A stretch of 64,000 nt of DNA. Origin: Bacilli bacterium. Its GTDB lineage: Bacteria > Bacillota_I > Bacilli_A > RFN20 > CAG-826. A model generated the notes under the pieces. The model was not told where the DNA came from. It saw only the letters and a program-made list of their open reading frames with translations, and made no database searches. Position numbers and translations under genes: made by a program. Positions 35,362 to 45,547 of this stretch are shown here, one piece after another. Each line of letters starts with the position of its first letter. The stretch's first letter is position 1. The DNA lies in assembly GCA_900767825.1 (NCBI GenBank), contig CAAGAN010000020.1, positions 1 to 64,000 on the forward strand, in the 5' to 3' direction.

Positions 35362-36597
35362 TTATCTTTTTATTTTTGGTAACGGCAATACATCTAATGG
35401 TTTCCTACTCTTGTATTTGCCACGGGTAAAATCAGGACATTCAATTGGGATTGATCCTTTTGTAATTGATTCTTCTGATAAGGCAGTAATGCTCATCCAA
35501 GAAACTGCATCATAGACATCAATCGGCATTTCTTCCTTATTCTTAATATATCTAAAGAAATGCTTTAACATGACATAATCCATCCCGCCGTGTCCTGCAT
35601 CGATTTGTTCTTGGGTTATGTCTTTCCAATCTTCAGGGAGATATTCGTCATAATCTTTTTGGTTGAGGAATGACTTTTCTATCGGGTCAAAGTCGTGATC
35701 ATATTTTTTATCATCCAACACGACTGATTTAGTGGTTTGGCAATAGAACCCTTTAGTACCTTCAACCGTCAAGTTTCTATCGTAAAGATGAGGAAGTGTA
35801 GTATCTAATTTTAATAATATGGTTTCACCATTCTCACATTCAATCATTGTAGTGGTGACATCCCCTTGCTTGAATTTGACTCCTGCTAGCTTTTCTTTAT
35901 AGTCATCACTTTTCTTTATATATTCTTCTAATCCTCTTGCTTTAGAAGACATTGATACGACTTTAGTGAACCTATTGCCTCTATTGATATCTAATATCTT
36001 GGCAATCGGGCCTAATTCATGAGTTGGATAATTCTCGCAGTTATAGTTTTTATATTCTTCCAAACGGTAATGATGGGTGTTTATCCCTCCTGCAATTTCA
36101 TATCTTAAATCATGGCAATATGCACCTTGGCAGAATACAACTTCACCTAAGACACCATTTCTATATAAGGAAGTTACTAACATTTCATCCTTGCCATAGC
36201 AGCAATTTTCTAAAAAGAAGAAGGGGGTATGGCTATCTTCATAGGCATCGACTAATTTCCAACAATCATCAATATTATGTGTTCCGCCGACTTCAATCGC
36301 GACAGGTATCCCTCTTTTCATTGATTCAAGGGCAACTTCGACATGGCTATTCCAACTAGTTGCAACAATGATGCAGTCAGGCTTCCTATCCAATATATCT
36401 ATAAAAGAAGTAGATCCAAAAGGTTTGGAGAATCCTTTTTCTTCTATAGTTTTAGAAAAACTAGTAATCCTATCGTCAAATTTATCGCATATGCAATCTA
36501 TAGTTACATCTTCATTTGCCAATATATTAGGTAATAATGTATTTCCTCTTTGGCCTAAACCTATTAATCCAAGTCTGATTTTACCATTTTCTTCCAT
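35362..36597 (-). CDS. Gfo/Idh/MocA family oxidoreductase
   Basis: An NAD(P)-dependent sugar oxidoreductase. The Rossmann fold is seen at the N-terminus (RLGLIGLGQRGNTLLPNIL, then VTIDCICDKFDDRI). The family helix-strand PVAIEVGGTHNIDDCWKLV replaces the usual EKP sequence with IEVGG, as in some inositol- and glycan-acting groups and in GH109-like enzymes. The C-terminal sheet domain includes CQGAYCHDLRYEIAGG and NYPTHELGPIAKIL. It is convergent with the esterase pair and starts divergently from the large glycan operon. Confidence 0.85.
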   Translation of the reverse strand: MEENGKIRLGLIGLGQRGNTLLPNILANEDVTIDCICDKFDDRITSFSKTIEEKGFSKPFGSTSFIDILDRKPDCIIVATSWNSHVEVALESMKRGIPVAIEVGGTHNIDDCWKLVDAYEDSHTPFFFLENCCYGKDEMLVTSLYRNGVLGEVVFCQGAYCHDLRYEIAGGINTHHYRLEEYKNYNCENYPTHELGPIAKILDINRGNRFTKVVSMSSKARGLEEYIKKSDDYKEKLAGVKFKQGDVTTTMIECENGETILLKLDTTLPHLYDRNLTVEGTKGFYCQTTKSVVLDDKKYDHDFDPIEKSFLNQKDYDEYLPEDWKDITQEQIDAGHGGMDYVMLKHFFRYIKNKEEMPIDVYDAVSWMSITALSEESITKGSIPIECPDFTRGKYKSRKPLDVLPLPKIKR

Positions 36598-36918
36598 AAG
36601 CCATCCTTTTCTAAATTGTTTAATAAGACAATTAATTAAAATGCCTATTTTTCTAATTTGTTCGCATAATTAGGTTACTATTTTTTAATAACAATGATGT
36701 AGTTAAATTCCTAGTTTGTTAATTTTGAATATTAGAAAGTTAAAATTGATTAGATTTTAGAAACCGCTTACACAACAATAAAAACAAGTAGAACGAGTGG
36801 TGTCTAGTTTTCTTCCTCATTTAAAGTATCTTCATCAGTAAATGCTTTATTATTTTAGTAAAGAAAACAAACTAAATCACTACAGGGGTCTACTGCATTG
36901 CTTTGAAAGGAGAAGGCT
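36598..36918. other. Divergent regulatory region before the glycan operon
   Basis: About 320 AT-rich bases separate the oxidoreductase from the first surface protein. They hold a cre-like operator (36758-36772, listed separately) and no gene. The long 5' leader before 36919 may contain further control sites that I cannot define. Confidence 0.5.
36758..36772. promoter_or_regulatory. cre-like (CcpA/LacI-type) operator
   Basis: TAGAAACCGCTTACA fits the WTGNAANCGNWNNCA catabolite-response element with one mismatch in the TG, and is a good LacI-family operator. It lies about 150 bases upstream of the first surface protein. Confidence 0.55.
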
Positions 36919-38733
36919 ATGAGAGGTAAAGGACTTTTATTAGGGTTATCTTCACTGGGGTTATTGTTTGCAGCGGGATTTAAGCCAACTGAAAGTATTG
37001 TTAAAGCAGAGGAAGTTGCTTCTTCTATGCCTGCTAATTGGAGTTTATCTATTCTAGATGATAGTAATAATCCTATAACTTCTAATTATTTAACCGCATC
37101 CGCTTATAAAGATTCTAATAAAGGCAACTCCATAATGATGAGCCGTAGGATCTCTGCCTATATTCTTTCTGTTACCTCGACTGCTTTTGAAGCAAGTAAA
37201 GATACAGCTTATAAATTAACTTTCTTCTATAGATCTAATTGTCTTCATGATGAAGAGAATAAAATAGTGGCGTCTATTATTGAAAATAAAGATGATGGAA
37301 GTAAAACTATAACTGAAGTTAGCTTCGCCAAAGGCAGGGAAAGCAACTGGAAACAGCTTTCTGGATATTACACAACTTCTAGTGGGTGCTCTACTTTGGA
37401 GATGTCCTTTTCTTCCTATGGGATGGGCGACTTCTATATCAATGGACCGTCTTTGGTTGGAAAACCTGCCCCAACAACATATTTTGCTAATTATGGAATG
37501 GAAAATGGGATTGAGGATAAAACTCCTCTCACTCCATTATTAGCTTCTAATCTTTCTGATGATGCCTGTACCGGAGAAAGGTCGATTAAGTTGACCGATC
37601 AAGGGTTTAAAACTATTTTTGCCGAGCTTCCTAACGGGAAGGAATTCGAATTAAGATTTAAATATAAGCATGATTACGAAGATGGGAGTAGGTTGAGCGT
37701 TAGGATAGACAATTGCCCAATTGGGGGGACTTCAAATGTTTATACCGCGACACCGGTAGGGCCACAAAGTACCGGTGGCGCTTGGAATTCGTATTCTTAT
37801 AAATTCAAGAAATTAATACCAGGACAGGCTGGGTATTTTGACGTTAATTATATTAAAATACATGCTTATGGCACGTTTTACATAGATGATTTGGAACTAT
37901 TAGATTCTACTAATTTTAACTATATTGCTGGCGGTTCTTTCGAAGGGTATGATGTTTTTAATATGTCTTTATCCGGCGCTGTCGGCATTGTTAAGGATTC
38001 GGACGGTTCGTTAGTTTTTTCAGGTAGTCAAAGATCCGTTTTAGACATTAATTCTGAGCCTTCTTTGACTTTAGAATCTTCAAAATTTGAATTAATTACA
38101 GGCAATACCTATACCCTTAAATACAAATATAGGTGTGGCCATTCTGAAACTGGTTCAGCTTATTATGGGAATGCAAAGATTTATACCGGCTCTATGTCTG
38201 ACGATTGGGTTGATGTATCCGTTGATTTTGTGGCAGCCGAAGAAGCGAATATAAAATTGGTGTTCTGCACTACTTATTATAGAATCGCCTATATTAAAAA
38301 TATATCTATTACAGATAGCGAAAATGTAGAGAAATTGCCTGAAGTAATCAAAGAATATAATTCATCAGAAGGGGAAGCGGTTGAATCATTCCCATATGGT
38401 AATTTCGAATATGATTTCCCTCCAACTCCAGAAGATAGTTCTTCTAGTTCTTCTACTAGCGAAGAAACTTCATTCACCCAAGAAACTAAGCCAAGTGAAG
38501 ATTCTTCTTCTAAACCAGATATTTCTTCTAGCGAGCAAAGTGGATCTACTGGAAGTTCTTCTTCTTCTTCTTCTAATCAAGATTCTTCTAGCGAAGGAGA
38601 AACTCATCCATCAAATGAAAAATCAAAAGCTACAGCAGCACTTACTGGAACTACAATTGCTATGTTAACTGTTTCTACTATTGGATTAGCAATTGCTATA
38701 TATGCCTTAATTAGAGGAAAGAAAAATGGTTAA
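36919..38733 (+). CDS. Surface-anchored carbohydrate-binding-like protein
   Basis: A signal peptide covers residues 1-30 (LLLGLSSLGLLFAAGF). About 450 residues follow in three beta-sandwich modules of the CBM/galactose-binding-like type, with repeated phrases such as FYINGPSLVGKP, FELRFKYKHDYEDG and YTLKYKYRCGHSETGS. A serine-rich linker (SSSSSTSEE, SSSSSSNQDSSS) spans the wall, and the C-terminus is a single membrane helix (MLTVSTIGLAIAIYALI) with the tail RGKKNG. There is no LPXTG motif, so it is membrane-anchored. It is related to the 807-residue protein at 54672, which closes the same locus. The ribosome site is AAAGGAG. Confidence 0.75.
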   Translation: MRGKGLLLGLSSLGLLFAAGFKPTESIVKAEEVASSMPANWSLSILDDSNNPITSNYLTASAYKDSNKGNSIMMSRRISAYILSVTSTAFEASKDTAYKLTFFYRSNCLHDEENKIVASIIENKDDGSKTITEVSFAKGRESNWKQLSGYYTTSSGCSTLEMSFSSYGMGDFYINGPSLVGKPAPTTYFANYGMENGIEDKTPLTPLLASNLSDDACTGERSIKLTDQGFKTIFAELPNGKEFELRFKYKHDYEDGSRLSVRIDNCPIGGTSNVYTATPVGPQSTGGAWNSYSYKFKKLIPGQAGYFDVNYIKIHAYGTFYIDDLELLDSTNFNYIAGGSFEGYDVFNMSLSGAVGIVKDSDGSLVFSGSQRSVLDINSEPSLTLESSKFELITGNTYTLKYKYRCGHSETGSAYYGNAKIYTGSMSDDWVDVSVDFVAAEEANIKLVFCTTYYRIAYIKNISITDSENVEKLPEVIKEYNSSEGEAVESFPYGNFEYDFPPTPEDSSSSSSTSEETSFTQETKPSEDSSSKPDISSSEQSGSTGSSSSSSSNQDSSSEGETHPSNEKSKATAALTGTTIAMLTVSTIGLAIAIYALIRGKKNG

Positions 38734-39910
38734 TAAATTATTACCAATCGCCATTATTTCGCTTTCTTTGATGTCGGCTTCGGTCCAGCCGAATTTAATT
38801 AAGGCAAGTGAATCTAGCGAAGAATCTACAGGCGAATCGGCTACAGAAGAAAACAAGACTAGAATCAAGCTTTATCAAGTTGAAAGTCCATTTAATTTCC
38901 ATACGACTTTGCAACAAAAATATATTGATGATGGTAATCTTTCTATTGCTAAATATGCAAAAGGAGAAGCAGAGATTTCTCAACCTGAATCGCTTAAGAT
39001 TGAATGGGATATATTTGATTATGAAGGGGAAAAGAGGCCTTATTACACATTGAAGTTATCTGAGAACAATGATTTCTCTTCTTCTTGGACTTATAGGACC
39101 TATGATACTTTCTATTATGTTTATAACCTTAAGCTAGCTACTAAATATTATTATTCGGTATCCGCTAGCATTGATGGAAATATAGTTACTAGCGAAAGCA
39201 AATATTTCGTTACGGCTAATACTTCCATTAGGAATCTTCGCCTTGATGGGGTTATCAATGTACGTGATGTCGGGGGATGGAGAAATAGGGAAGGCAAATT
39301 CATGGTCAAGCAAGGAATGGTCTATAGATCTGGGCCATTTAATGTTTCCTATGCTTCTTCTATGCAAAAAAGCATTACTTCATCTGGGCTAATCGAAGCG
39401 TCTAGATTAGGAATAAAGACTGAAATAGATTTAAGGACAGTCGATAATAACGAAGTAGGGGGATTAAAGTCAGTTAGCCCATTAGGAAGTCGTGTCAAAT
39501 ATATCCAAGCCCCGTTAGATTATAATTATCCAGAAAAGATATTTACCTATAAGAACAATGCTGAATCTTTTAAGAAGATATTCAAGGTATTTGCTGATCC
39601 ATCTTCTTATCCAATTAATTTCCATTGTACGGCTGGAGCAGATAGGACTGGCTGCATCGCTTTCTTGCTAAATGGATTAATGGGGGTATCGGAAGCTGAT
39701 TTATATAGGGATTACCTATTTACTAATTTTGCTAGTGTTGGCCCTAGGGCTAGAAGTAGCATTTCAGTTGCTTATGTAAAGACTATCAACAATAATCCAG
39801 GAAAGACACTTCAAGACAAGATTGTATCTACTCTTACTTCCATTGGGGTGGATATCAATGACTTAAATAGCATCTATTTCCTATTACAAGAGGAGGGCTA
39901 CCGTATATGA
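38726..39910 (+). CDS. Secreted tyrosine-phosphatase-family protein (LipA/Y_phosphatase3-like)
   Basis: Residues 1-27 are a signal peptide. An N-terminal beta domain (about 50-165, fibronectin III-like, KYYYSVSASIDGN) is followed by the phosphatase domain (170-394): RNLRLDGVINVRDVGGWRN, YRSGPFN, and the P-loop HCTAGADRTG with Cys301 and Arg307. This is the Y_phosphatase3 family, whose members hydrolyse phosphotyrosine or phospholipid phosphates. The protein is predicted outside the cell, so an extracellular phosphorylated target is likely; a phosphorylated glycan would fit the surrounding glycan enzymes but is inference. It overlaps both neighbours (8 and 4 bases). Confidence 0.85.
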   Translation: MVNKLLPIAIISLSLMSASVQPNLIKASESSEESTGESATEENKTRIKLYQVESPFNFHTTLQQKYIDDGNLSIAKYAKGEAEISQPESLKIEWDIFDYEGEKRPYYTLKLSENNDFSSSWTYRTYDTFYYVYNLKLATKYYYSVSASIDGNIVTSESKYFVTANTSIRNLRLDGVINVRDVGGWRNREGKFMVKQGMVYRSGPFNVSYASSMQKSITSSGLIEASRLGIKTEIDLRTVDNNEVGGLKSVSPLGSRVKYIQAPLDYNYPEKIFTYKNNAESFKKIFKVFADPSSYPINFHCTAGADRTGCIAFLLNGLMGVSEADLYRDYLFTNFASVGPRARSSISVAYVKTINNNPGKTLQDKIVSTLTSIGVDINDLNSIYFLLQEEGYRI

Positions 39911-42900
39911 TTTTCTCTTCTTTGCTTACTTTCTTATCCGCCTCCACCTTGTTTATATCTTCGTTATCTTCTTTATTTACTCCTACTAGGGCTGCTAGCA
40001 GGCAAGTTGATGAAACTAAAGTAGGCTCAGTTGCTCCAAGTAACGGAACATATAGTTTTGAAGAAGATGGTGGCTGGAAATATAACGAAACCGGAACATA
40101 TTCCATCAGTGAAGATGAATATTATGATGGATCTAAATCTCTTCATGTCGTACGTAATAGCTACAATACATTATTTGAAGCAACATCTAGTACTTTCCTA
40201 GTCGAACCAGGCACTAGATATAGACTTGGCTTCTATTTCAAAAGCCAAAACTCTTTTGGAACTAGCCTTACTTTGAAGGTCACTACATATGATGATTCAG
40301 ATAAAGAAATTAGGACTATTGAAGGTCCTACAACTAGATTAAATGCCGATTCACTTTCTTCTAGCTGGAGTGAATTGTTCCTAGAATTACAAACTAAGAA
40401 TAATGCCGCCAAAGCAAAACTAACCATTGTTATCAAATATGGTCCTGCCAATGTTTATTTTGATAAGGCATATTGCATCAAGACTGGGTCTGATGTCTTT
40501 GATGAAACTTTCTCTTTCCCAAATTCTTCGCTAGGGTTCCAAAATTGGAAACTAGATAACGCCAAAGCTAGCGAGGGTGGTTTATTGATTGAAGAAGGTG
40601 GCAAGGCCGTTACAACTTGGAACAGGTTCTTAAGTGGCTATGGCTATACCTTTACTTTTGATGCAAAAAGCGAAAAAGAAAGCAGGGGCAACATCAAATT
40701 CGAGATATTTGATACATCTAATAATTTAATACAGACTGTTGAAAAAGGATTTGATGTAACTACTACCTTAGAACAAAAATCAATTGAAGTAACAATAAAG
40801 CATGGAATTAAAGCCTATATTACATTTAGTTCTTCTTCATCTTTATTTATTGATAATATCCATGCGGTTAAATCTTATTCTCCAAACGATGAATCAGGCT
40901 GGCTTGGTCAATGGGTTACTTATCCTGATGCTGATATTACTAATGATGCAGCTTACCAAAATAGATGGTATAGGCAGAGTTTTGAATTAAGTGAAAAAGT
41001 TGCCTCTGCTAGTTTACAAGTTACAGCAGATGACGTTAGATTCCCTTACCTAAATGGATATGGATTTGGTAGAGGTGGAACTTGGTCTTCTCCTAATATC
41101 ATTGATGTAACCGATAAATTAGTAGAAGGGACTAATGTTTTTGCCTGCAGAGTCTATAACGGGACATATTATTCAGGCTTATTATTTGAAATAACTATCA
41201 TCACCGAATCAGGAAGGACTATATCCGTCTATTCAGGAAAAGATACCTTGACTGCTAAAGGGATTGATCTAAATGAACAATACCTAACCAATGAAGACTT
41301 AAGCTGGACTAGAGTCGGCTATGACGATTCTAGTTGGCATAAAGTCTATATAGTAGGTCCAGTTGGATCTATGCCTTGGGGGTCTATTCCTTTTATCTCA
41401 TTAGCTACTACAGTCCCTGAATTCGAATTGACCAATGCAATATTCCCAAAAGAAGTAAAGCTTGGCGAAAGCATGAAGTTATCTTTGACTTGGAAGATAA
41501 AGGAAAAAATAGAAAAGCCATTTAGCTTAAGTGTTTCTTTCTGGGAGAAGTATTCTTCTGATAATGACGAATCTAGCCCGATTAAGTCGACATTACGTCA
41601 AACTAGTGGGGAGGATATGCTTTCTTGGGAAGTAGATACTCCAACTACAGTCGAATATGAAGTCGATATTCCCGATTATATGGAAGAAGGCTCCTATATG
41701 CTTCAATTTGACGAAGAACAAATCAAATTGGTCAACAATCCTGATTTCTCTAACAATAAATTACGTGGATATTATGTTAGATTCCTTCCTACCGAAATCA
41801 AATTAGAAAAAACCGAAATCGTTAATGAAAGAGGCGTGACTAAGCTTAGGATTGGGAAAGAAGACTATGCCCCATATCTATTCATGCAGAGCGATGGACT
41901 TAAATACTTTAAGCCAGTATATGCGACTAAGATGTATGAATCTGGGGTCAAGTTGCTTTCAGTTGGCAACAATAAGGTTGTCGATACAATTACCGGCATA
42001 TCTACCTGGGCAGATGATAACGAATATAATTTCGAACCATTCGATAACACGATCTATACAACTTTATCTGGTGCACCCAAGGCTAAATTGCTTGTAATGA
42101 TTAGCTGCGATCCTCCTTCATGGTGGCTAAATAAATATCCAGAGGAAAGAGCCTTGTCTGCTAAAGGGGGAACTGATTCAGTTTCCTATGCTTCTAAACG
42201 CTGGGTAAAAGACATATCCAAATACATGAGAGCCGTATTGGAACATATGAAATCCATGCCATATGCTGCCCATATATTTGCCGTCAAGTTTGCCCAAGGC
42301 GCAACTTATGAATGGCAAGAATATGGAATGGAATTAGGCAATTGTGCCGATTTCTCTAAAGTTGCCCAAAGCGGATTTAGGGAATTCCTAAAAGAAAAAT
42401 ACAAGACTAATGAAGCTCTTCAATTAGCATGGGGGAATACACTTGTTAATTTCGATAATGCCACTATCCCTGGATATGGGGAAAGAGAATCCCTTACCTA
42501 TGATTCTCTTCTAGATGGCATCAAGCAAAGGAATGTCCTTGATTATCAAGATTTCAAAGGAAAGAATGTCACCGATTCAATACTAGCTTTCTCTAATGTA
42601 GTTAAAGAAGTATCAGATGGCAAATGGCTTGCCGGGACTTATCAAGGATATATTACTAATGCTCTTACTTATGAAGGAAGTGGTATTGGGAATAACCAAT
42701 TTGCTAGGTTACTTGAAAAAGATAGCAACTGCGATTTCTTCTGTGGTCCAATTTCATATATGACTAGGATTTCAGGTTATAGCAATTCCTATATGCAGGC
42801 AGTTACTTCTATTACAAATGCAGGTAAGTTATGCTTAACTGAATTTGATGAAAGAACAGTAAATGTCGATATGCCTGACCAATCTCCTTCCCAGATGGAT

Positions 42901-44163
42901 GAATGGGGCAAGACATATACTTTAGAAGATACGATCAACCTAATAAAAAGAGATGCCGGCAATGTCTTGATTACTGGTGCCGGCAGCTGGATTTATGATA
43001 TGACGGGCGGCTGGTATCATGATGAAGAAATATATAATTGTTTATCCATATTGATGAAGGAATATGAATATGCCCTCAAATATATGGATAATACCAATAA
43101 TCATGATGTGGCCTTCATCATTGAAGATAAGATGCCTTCTGATTATGCCTATAACTTCGGTGCTTCTTATAGTGCTCTTGAAGTAAACCTAAGTAGGCAA
43201 AAAGAAGACTTGGCCCATATCGGGGCAGGGTATGATACTTATCTAGCTAGTGATTTAAAGAAAGGATTAGCCAAGGATTATAAGGTATTCTTAATTGTTG
43301 GTAATCGTTTCGATAAAGAAACTATCGATGGAATAAATAACATCTGCAAAAAGAATGGTACTGCTATTATTTGGTGCGGTACTCCTGGAATATATGGACA
43401 AGACGGCTCGATGAGTGCCTCTAATGTTTCTTCCTTAGTTGATATGCAAGTTGAATTTGCTCCAGGAGCAGTTACTACAGCCGTAGCTATTGATTCAACT
43501 AGCGATGATCCTCTTATTGAAGGAATACAAGGCTACCATTATGGCAAAAGCGAAATTAAAGAAGTTAATCCGGTTACCTATGTTAAGGATAGCAATGCAA
43601 CTTCGTTAGGTAAGATTAGCGATACTGACTATACCGGTCTAGCCTATAAAGAAGTTGAAACTAAAGACGGTGGTTCATATTTATCTATATTCTCTTCTAT
43701 TGGACATCTTCCAAGCCACGTCATTAGGAATGTAATGAAGAAATTAGGATGCCATATCTATGATACTTCTTATTCTGATGTAGTCTTCTCTTCTAATGGA
43801 TATCTATGTATCGATTCTCCTTATGGAGGAGAAAGAACTATATCCTTACCAGGAAAATATGATGTCTATGACGTCTTTAATGATAAGCTTATCGGACAGG
43901 ATATATCTTCATTTGAAGTGAGCTTCGATGCAAAAACCTCATATCTATATCGCTTAATGCCAGCGAATACTTATGGATTAGACCCAACTCCTCCAGTTGA
44001 TCCTGATAATCCAATAGATCCAAATCCAGATAATCCGATTGTTCCTAATGATAAATCTAGCAATCTATTATTCCCAATAATCGGGACTAGCATTGCCGGA
44101 ATTGAAATTGTTTCAATGGTAGCAATATTAATTGTTACCTTAAAAATAAAAAAGGCTAAATAG
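39907..44163 (+). CDS. Surface-anchored GH42-like glycoside hydrolase (1418 residues)
   Basis: Signal peptide at 1-31. Two CBM-like beta domains follow (about 35-330), then a GH2-like sugar-binding jelly-roll domain (FELSEKVASASLQVTADDVR). The catalytic region at about 655-1090 looks like a GH42-type TIM barrel (KLLVMISCDPPSWWLNKYPE, GATYEWQEYGMELG, CGPISYM, KLCLTEFDERTV), with candidate acid/base and nucleophile glutamates in TYEWQE and LTEFD. A beta-galactosidase-type middle domain comes next (DVAFIIEDKMPSDYAYNFG, DYKVFLIVGNRF). A proline-aspartate linker (PVDPDNPIDPNPDNPIVP) and a terminal membrane helix end it. Substrate unknown. It is translationally coupled to the phosphatase. Confidence 0.75.
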   Translation: MIFSSLLTFLSASTLFISSLSSLFTPTRAASRQVDETKVGSVAPSNGTYSFEEDGGWKYNETGTYSISEDEYYDGSKSLHVVRNSYNTLFEATSSTFLVEPGTRYRLGFYFKSQNSFGTSLTLKVTTYDDSDKEIRTIEGPTTRLNADSLSSSWSELFLELQTKNNAAKAKLTIVIKYGPANVYFDKAYCIKTGSDVFDETFSFPNSSLGFQNWKLDNAKASEGGLLIEEGGKAVTTWNRFLSGYGYTFTFDAKSEKESRGNIKFEIFDTSNNLIQTVEKGFDVTTTLEQKSIEVTIKHGIKAYITFSSSSSLFIDNIHAVKSYSPNDESGWLGQWVTYPDADITNDAAYQNRWYRQSFELSEKVASASLQVTADDVRFPYLNGYGFGRGGTWSSPNIIDVTDKLVEGTNVFACRVYNGTYYSGLLFEITIITESGRTISVYSGKDTLTAKGIDLNEQYLTNEDLSWTRVGYDDSSWHKVYIVGPVGSMPWGSIPFISLATTVPEFELTNAIFPKEVKLGESMKLSLTWKIKEKIEKPFSLSVSFWEKYSSDNDESSPIKSTLRQTSGEDMLSWEVDTPTTVEYEVDIPDYMEEGSYMLQFDEEQIKLVNNPDFSNNKLRGYYVRFLPTEIKLEKTEIVNERGVTKLRIGKEDYAPYLFMQSDGLKYFKPVYATKMYESGVKLLSVGNNKVVDTITGISTWADDNEYNFEPFDNTIYTTLSGAPKAKLLVMISCDPPSWWLNKYPEERALSAKGGTDSVSYASKRWVKDISKYMRAVLEHMKSMPYAAHIFAVKFAQGATYEWQEYGMELGNCADFSKVAQSGFREFLKEKYKTNEALQLAWGNTLVNFDNATIPGYGERESLTYDSLLDGIKQRNVLDYQDFKGKNVTDSILAFSNVVKEVSDGKWLAGTYQGYITNALTYEGSGIGNNQFARLLEKDSNCDFFCGPISYMTRISGYSNSYMQAVTSITNAGKLCLTEFDERTVNVDMPDQSPSQMDEWGKTYTLEDTINLIKRDAGNVLITGAGSWIYDMTGGWYHDEEIYNCLSILMKEYEYALKYMDNTNNHDVAFIIEDKMPSDYAYNFGASYSALEVNLSRQKEDLAHIGAGYDTYLASDLKKGLAKDYKVFLIVGNRFDKETIDGINNICKKNGTAIIWCGTPGIYGQDGSMSASNVSSLVDMQVEFAPGAVTTAVAIDSTSDDPLIEGIQGYHYGKSEIKEVNPVTYVKDSNATSLGKISDTDYTGLAYKEVETKDGGSYLSIFSSIGHLPSHVIRNVMKKLGCHIYDTSYSDVVFSSNGYLCIDSPYGGERTISLPGKYDVYDVFNDKLIGQDISSFEVSFDAKTSYLYRLMPANTYGLDPTPPVDPDNPIDPNPDNPIVPNDKSSNLLFPIIGTSIAGIEIVSMVAILIVTLKIKKAK

Positions 44164-44178
44164 CCTAGAAAGGTATTT

Positions 44179-45537
44179 ATGAAAAAACAAAGAATCCTAC
44201 TTGTTGCCGTTACAGCTTTTATTAGCAGCTGTACATCTAATTCCGGAGGTGGAGATACACCTAAAACTAGCGAAGATAGCGTTAGCGATAAATTCACCCT
44301 CCAAATATTCACTGGTGGTTATGGCGATGCCCCATGGAAATATGCCTTAAAGGAATTCGATAAACTTTATGGCGATAAATATACTGTAATTGCCAATATG
44401 GACAATAACGTCAATAAGACATTTGCCGATAGATGGAAAAATGGTAATGAACCAGATTTTGTCTTCCTTGATGGTAGCGATATCGATAAACCTAACTGGC
44501 TTAGCGAAGGTCTTCTAGAAGACTTAACCCCATGGCTAGAAACTGCCAAAGTCCAAGGCGAAGATACTTTAATCAAAGATAAAGTCGATTCTTCATATTG
44601 GGTAAAATATACCGATTCTAATTCAAAAAAGACCATTACATATGGGGCTCCATTGCTTCTTAATGCCTATGGTATGTGGTATGACGATGCATTATTTAGT
44701 GAAAAGAAGTGGACCATGCCTACAAATTACAATGAACTAAAGACTTTTGCAGGCAAAGCTACTAATGAAATAAGAAACTTAATCTATCCAGGTGTATATA
44801 GTGGATATCTTACCCAAGGTATGTTAGTACCTGCCTTTGCTGAAATGGGTGATGAATTCTTTAATAGAGTCATGAATTGCCTTGATGCAGATGTCTATGA
44901 AAGCGCGGAATTCAAGGAAGTGATGAACCGTTTCAATGAATATATTTCCTTAAATCAATATACGGTTTCTGAATGCCTTTCCTTAAACCATACCTCAAGC
45001 CAAATGAAATGGCTAGGACATAAAGCTGCCCTTATTCCAAATGGATTATGGCTACGTTCTGAAATGTCTAAAGCCGATAATGGTAATAGCGCTATCCCTG
45101 ATGGATTCAATATGCGTTTCTCCCCATCTCCACTAGTAAAATCAAAGCAAAGCATAGTTACTTCTTCAATTACCTGCGCTGTTGCTAGCAATGCCAAAAA
45201 CAAGAAGGCTGCCAAAGAATTCCTCTCCATCCTATATAGAGATGATGTCCAAAAGCAATTTGTCTATGCTTCTGATTCCCCATCAGTTGTCAAACTTGAT
45301 TTAGAAAATGATAAGAATGTCACCGATGTATTGAAATATACCCAAGAAGTGTTTAATAATCCTAATTATGCCCATAAAGCAAATAATGGATCTTGGGGTG
45401 GCGTCGATAAGGCTATTAATGATGCCGTCAATAGCTTAGTAAAAGCTCACTTAAGCGGCACAACCTATACAGTCGATGATGCTTGCAAGGCTATTAAAGC
45501 TGCAGCGGTCCAAGAAATTAACGACAGGAACTTCTAA
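44179..45537 (+). CDS. ABC transporter sugar-binding lipoprotein
   Basis: Extracellular solute-binding protein of the carbohydrate type (family 1). A signal peptide ends in the lipobox ISSC (cysteine about residue 18), followed by a short serine/glycine linker. The family signatures are the middle PDFVFLDGSDIDKP, APLLLNAYGMWYDDALF and the C-terminal AKEFLSILYRDDVQKQFV. It delivers an oligosaccharide to the two permeases encoded next. Its cognate ATPase is absent here, as is common when a shared MsmK-type ATPase serves several systems. GAAAGG precedes the ATG. Confidence 0.9.
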   Translation: MKKQRILLVAVTAFISSCTSNSGGGDTPKTSEDSVSDKFTLQIFTGGYGDAPWKYALKEFDKLYGDKYTVIANMDNNVNKTFADRWKNGNEPDFVFLDGSDIDKPNWLSEGLLEDLTPWLETAKVQGEDTLIKDKVDSSYWVKYTDSNSKKTITYGAPLLLNAYGMWYDDALFSEKKWTMPTNYNELKTFAGKATNEIRNLIYPGVYSGYLTQGMLVPAFAEMGDEFFNRVMNCLDADVYESAEFKEVMNRFNEYISLNQYTVSECLSLNHTSSQMKWLGHKAALIPNGLWLRSEMSKADNGNSAIPDGFNMRFSPSPLVKSKQSIVTSSITCAVASNAKNKKAAKEFLSILYRDDVQKQFVYASDSPSVVKLDLENDKNVTDVLKYTQEVFNNPNYAHKANNGSWGGVDKAINDAVNSLVKAHLSGTTYTVDDACKAIKAAAVQEINDRNF

Positions 45538-45547
45538 TTAAATAAAT

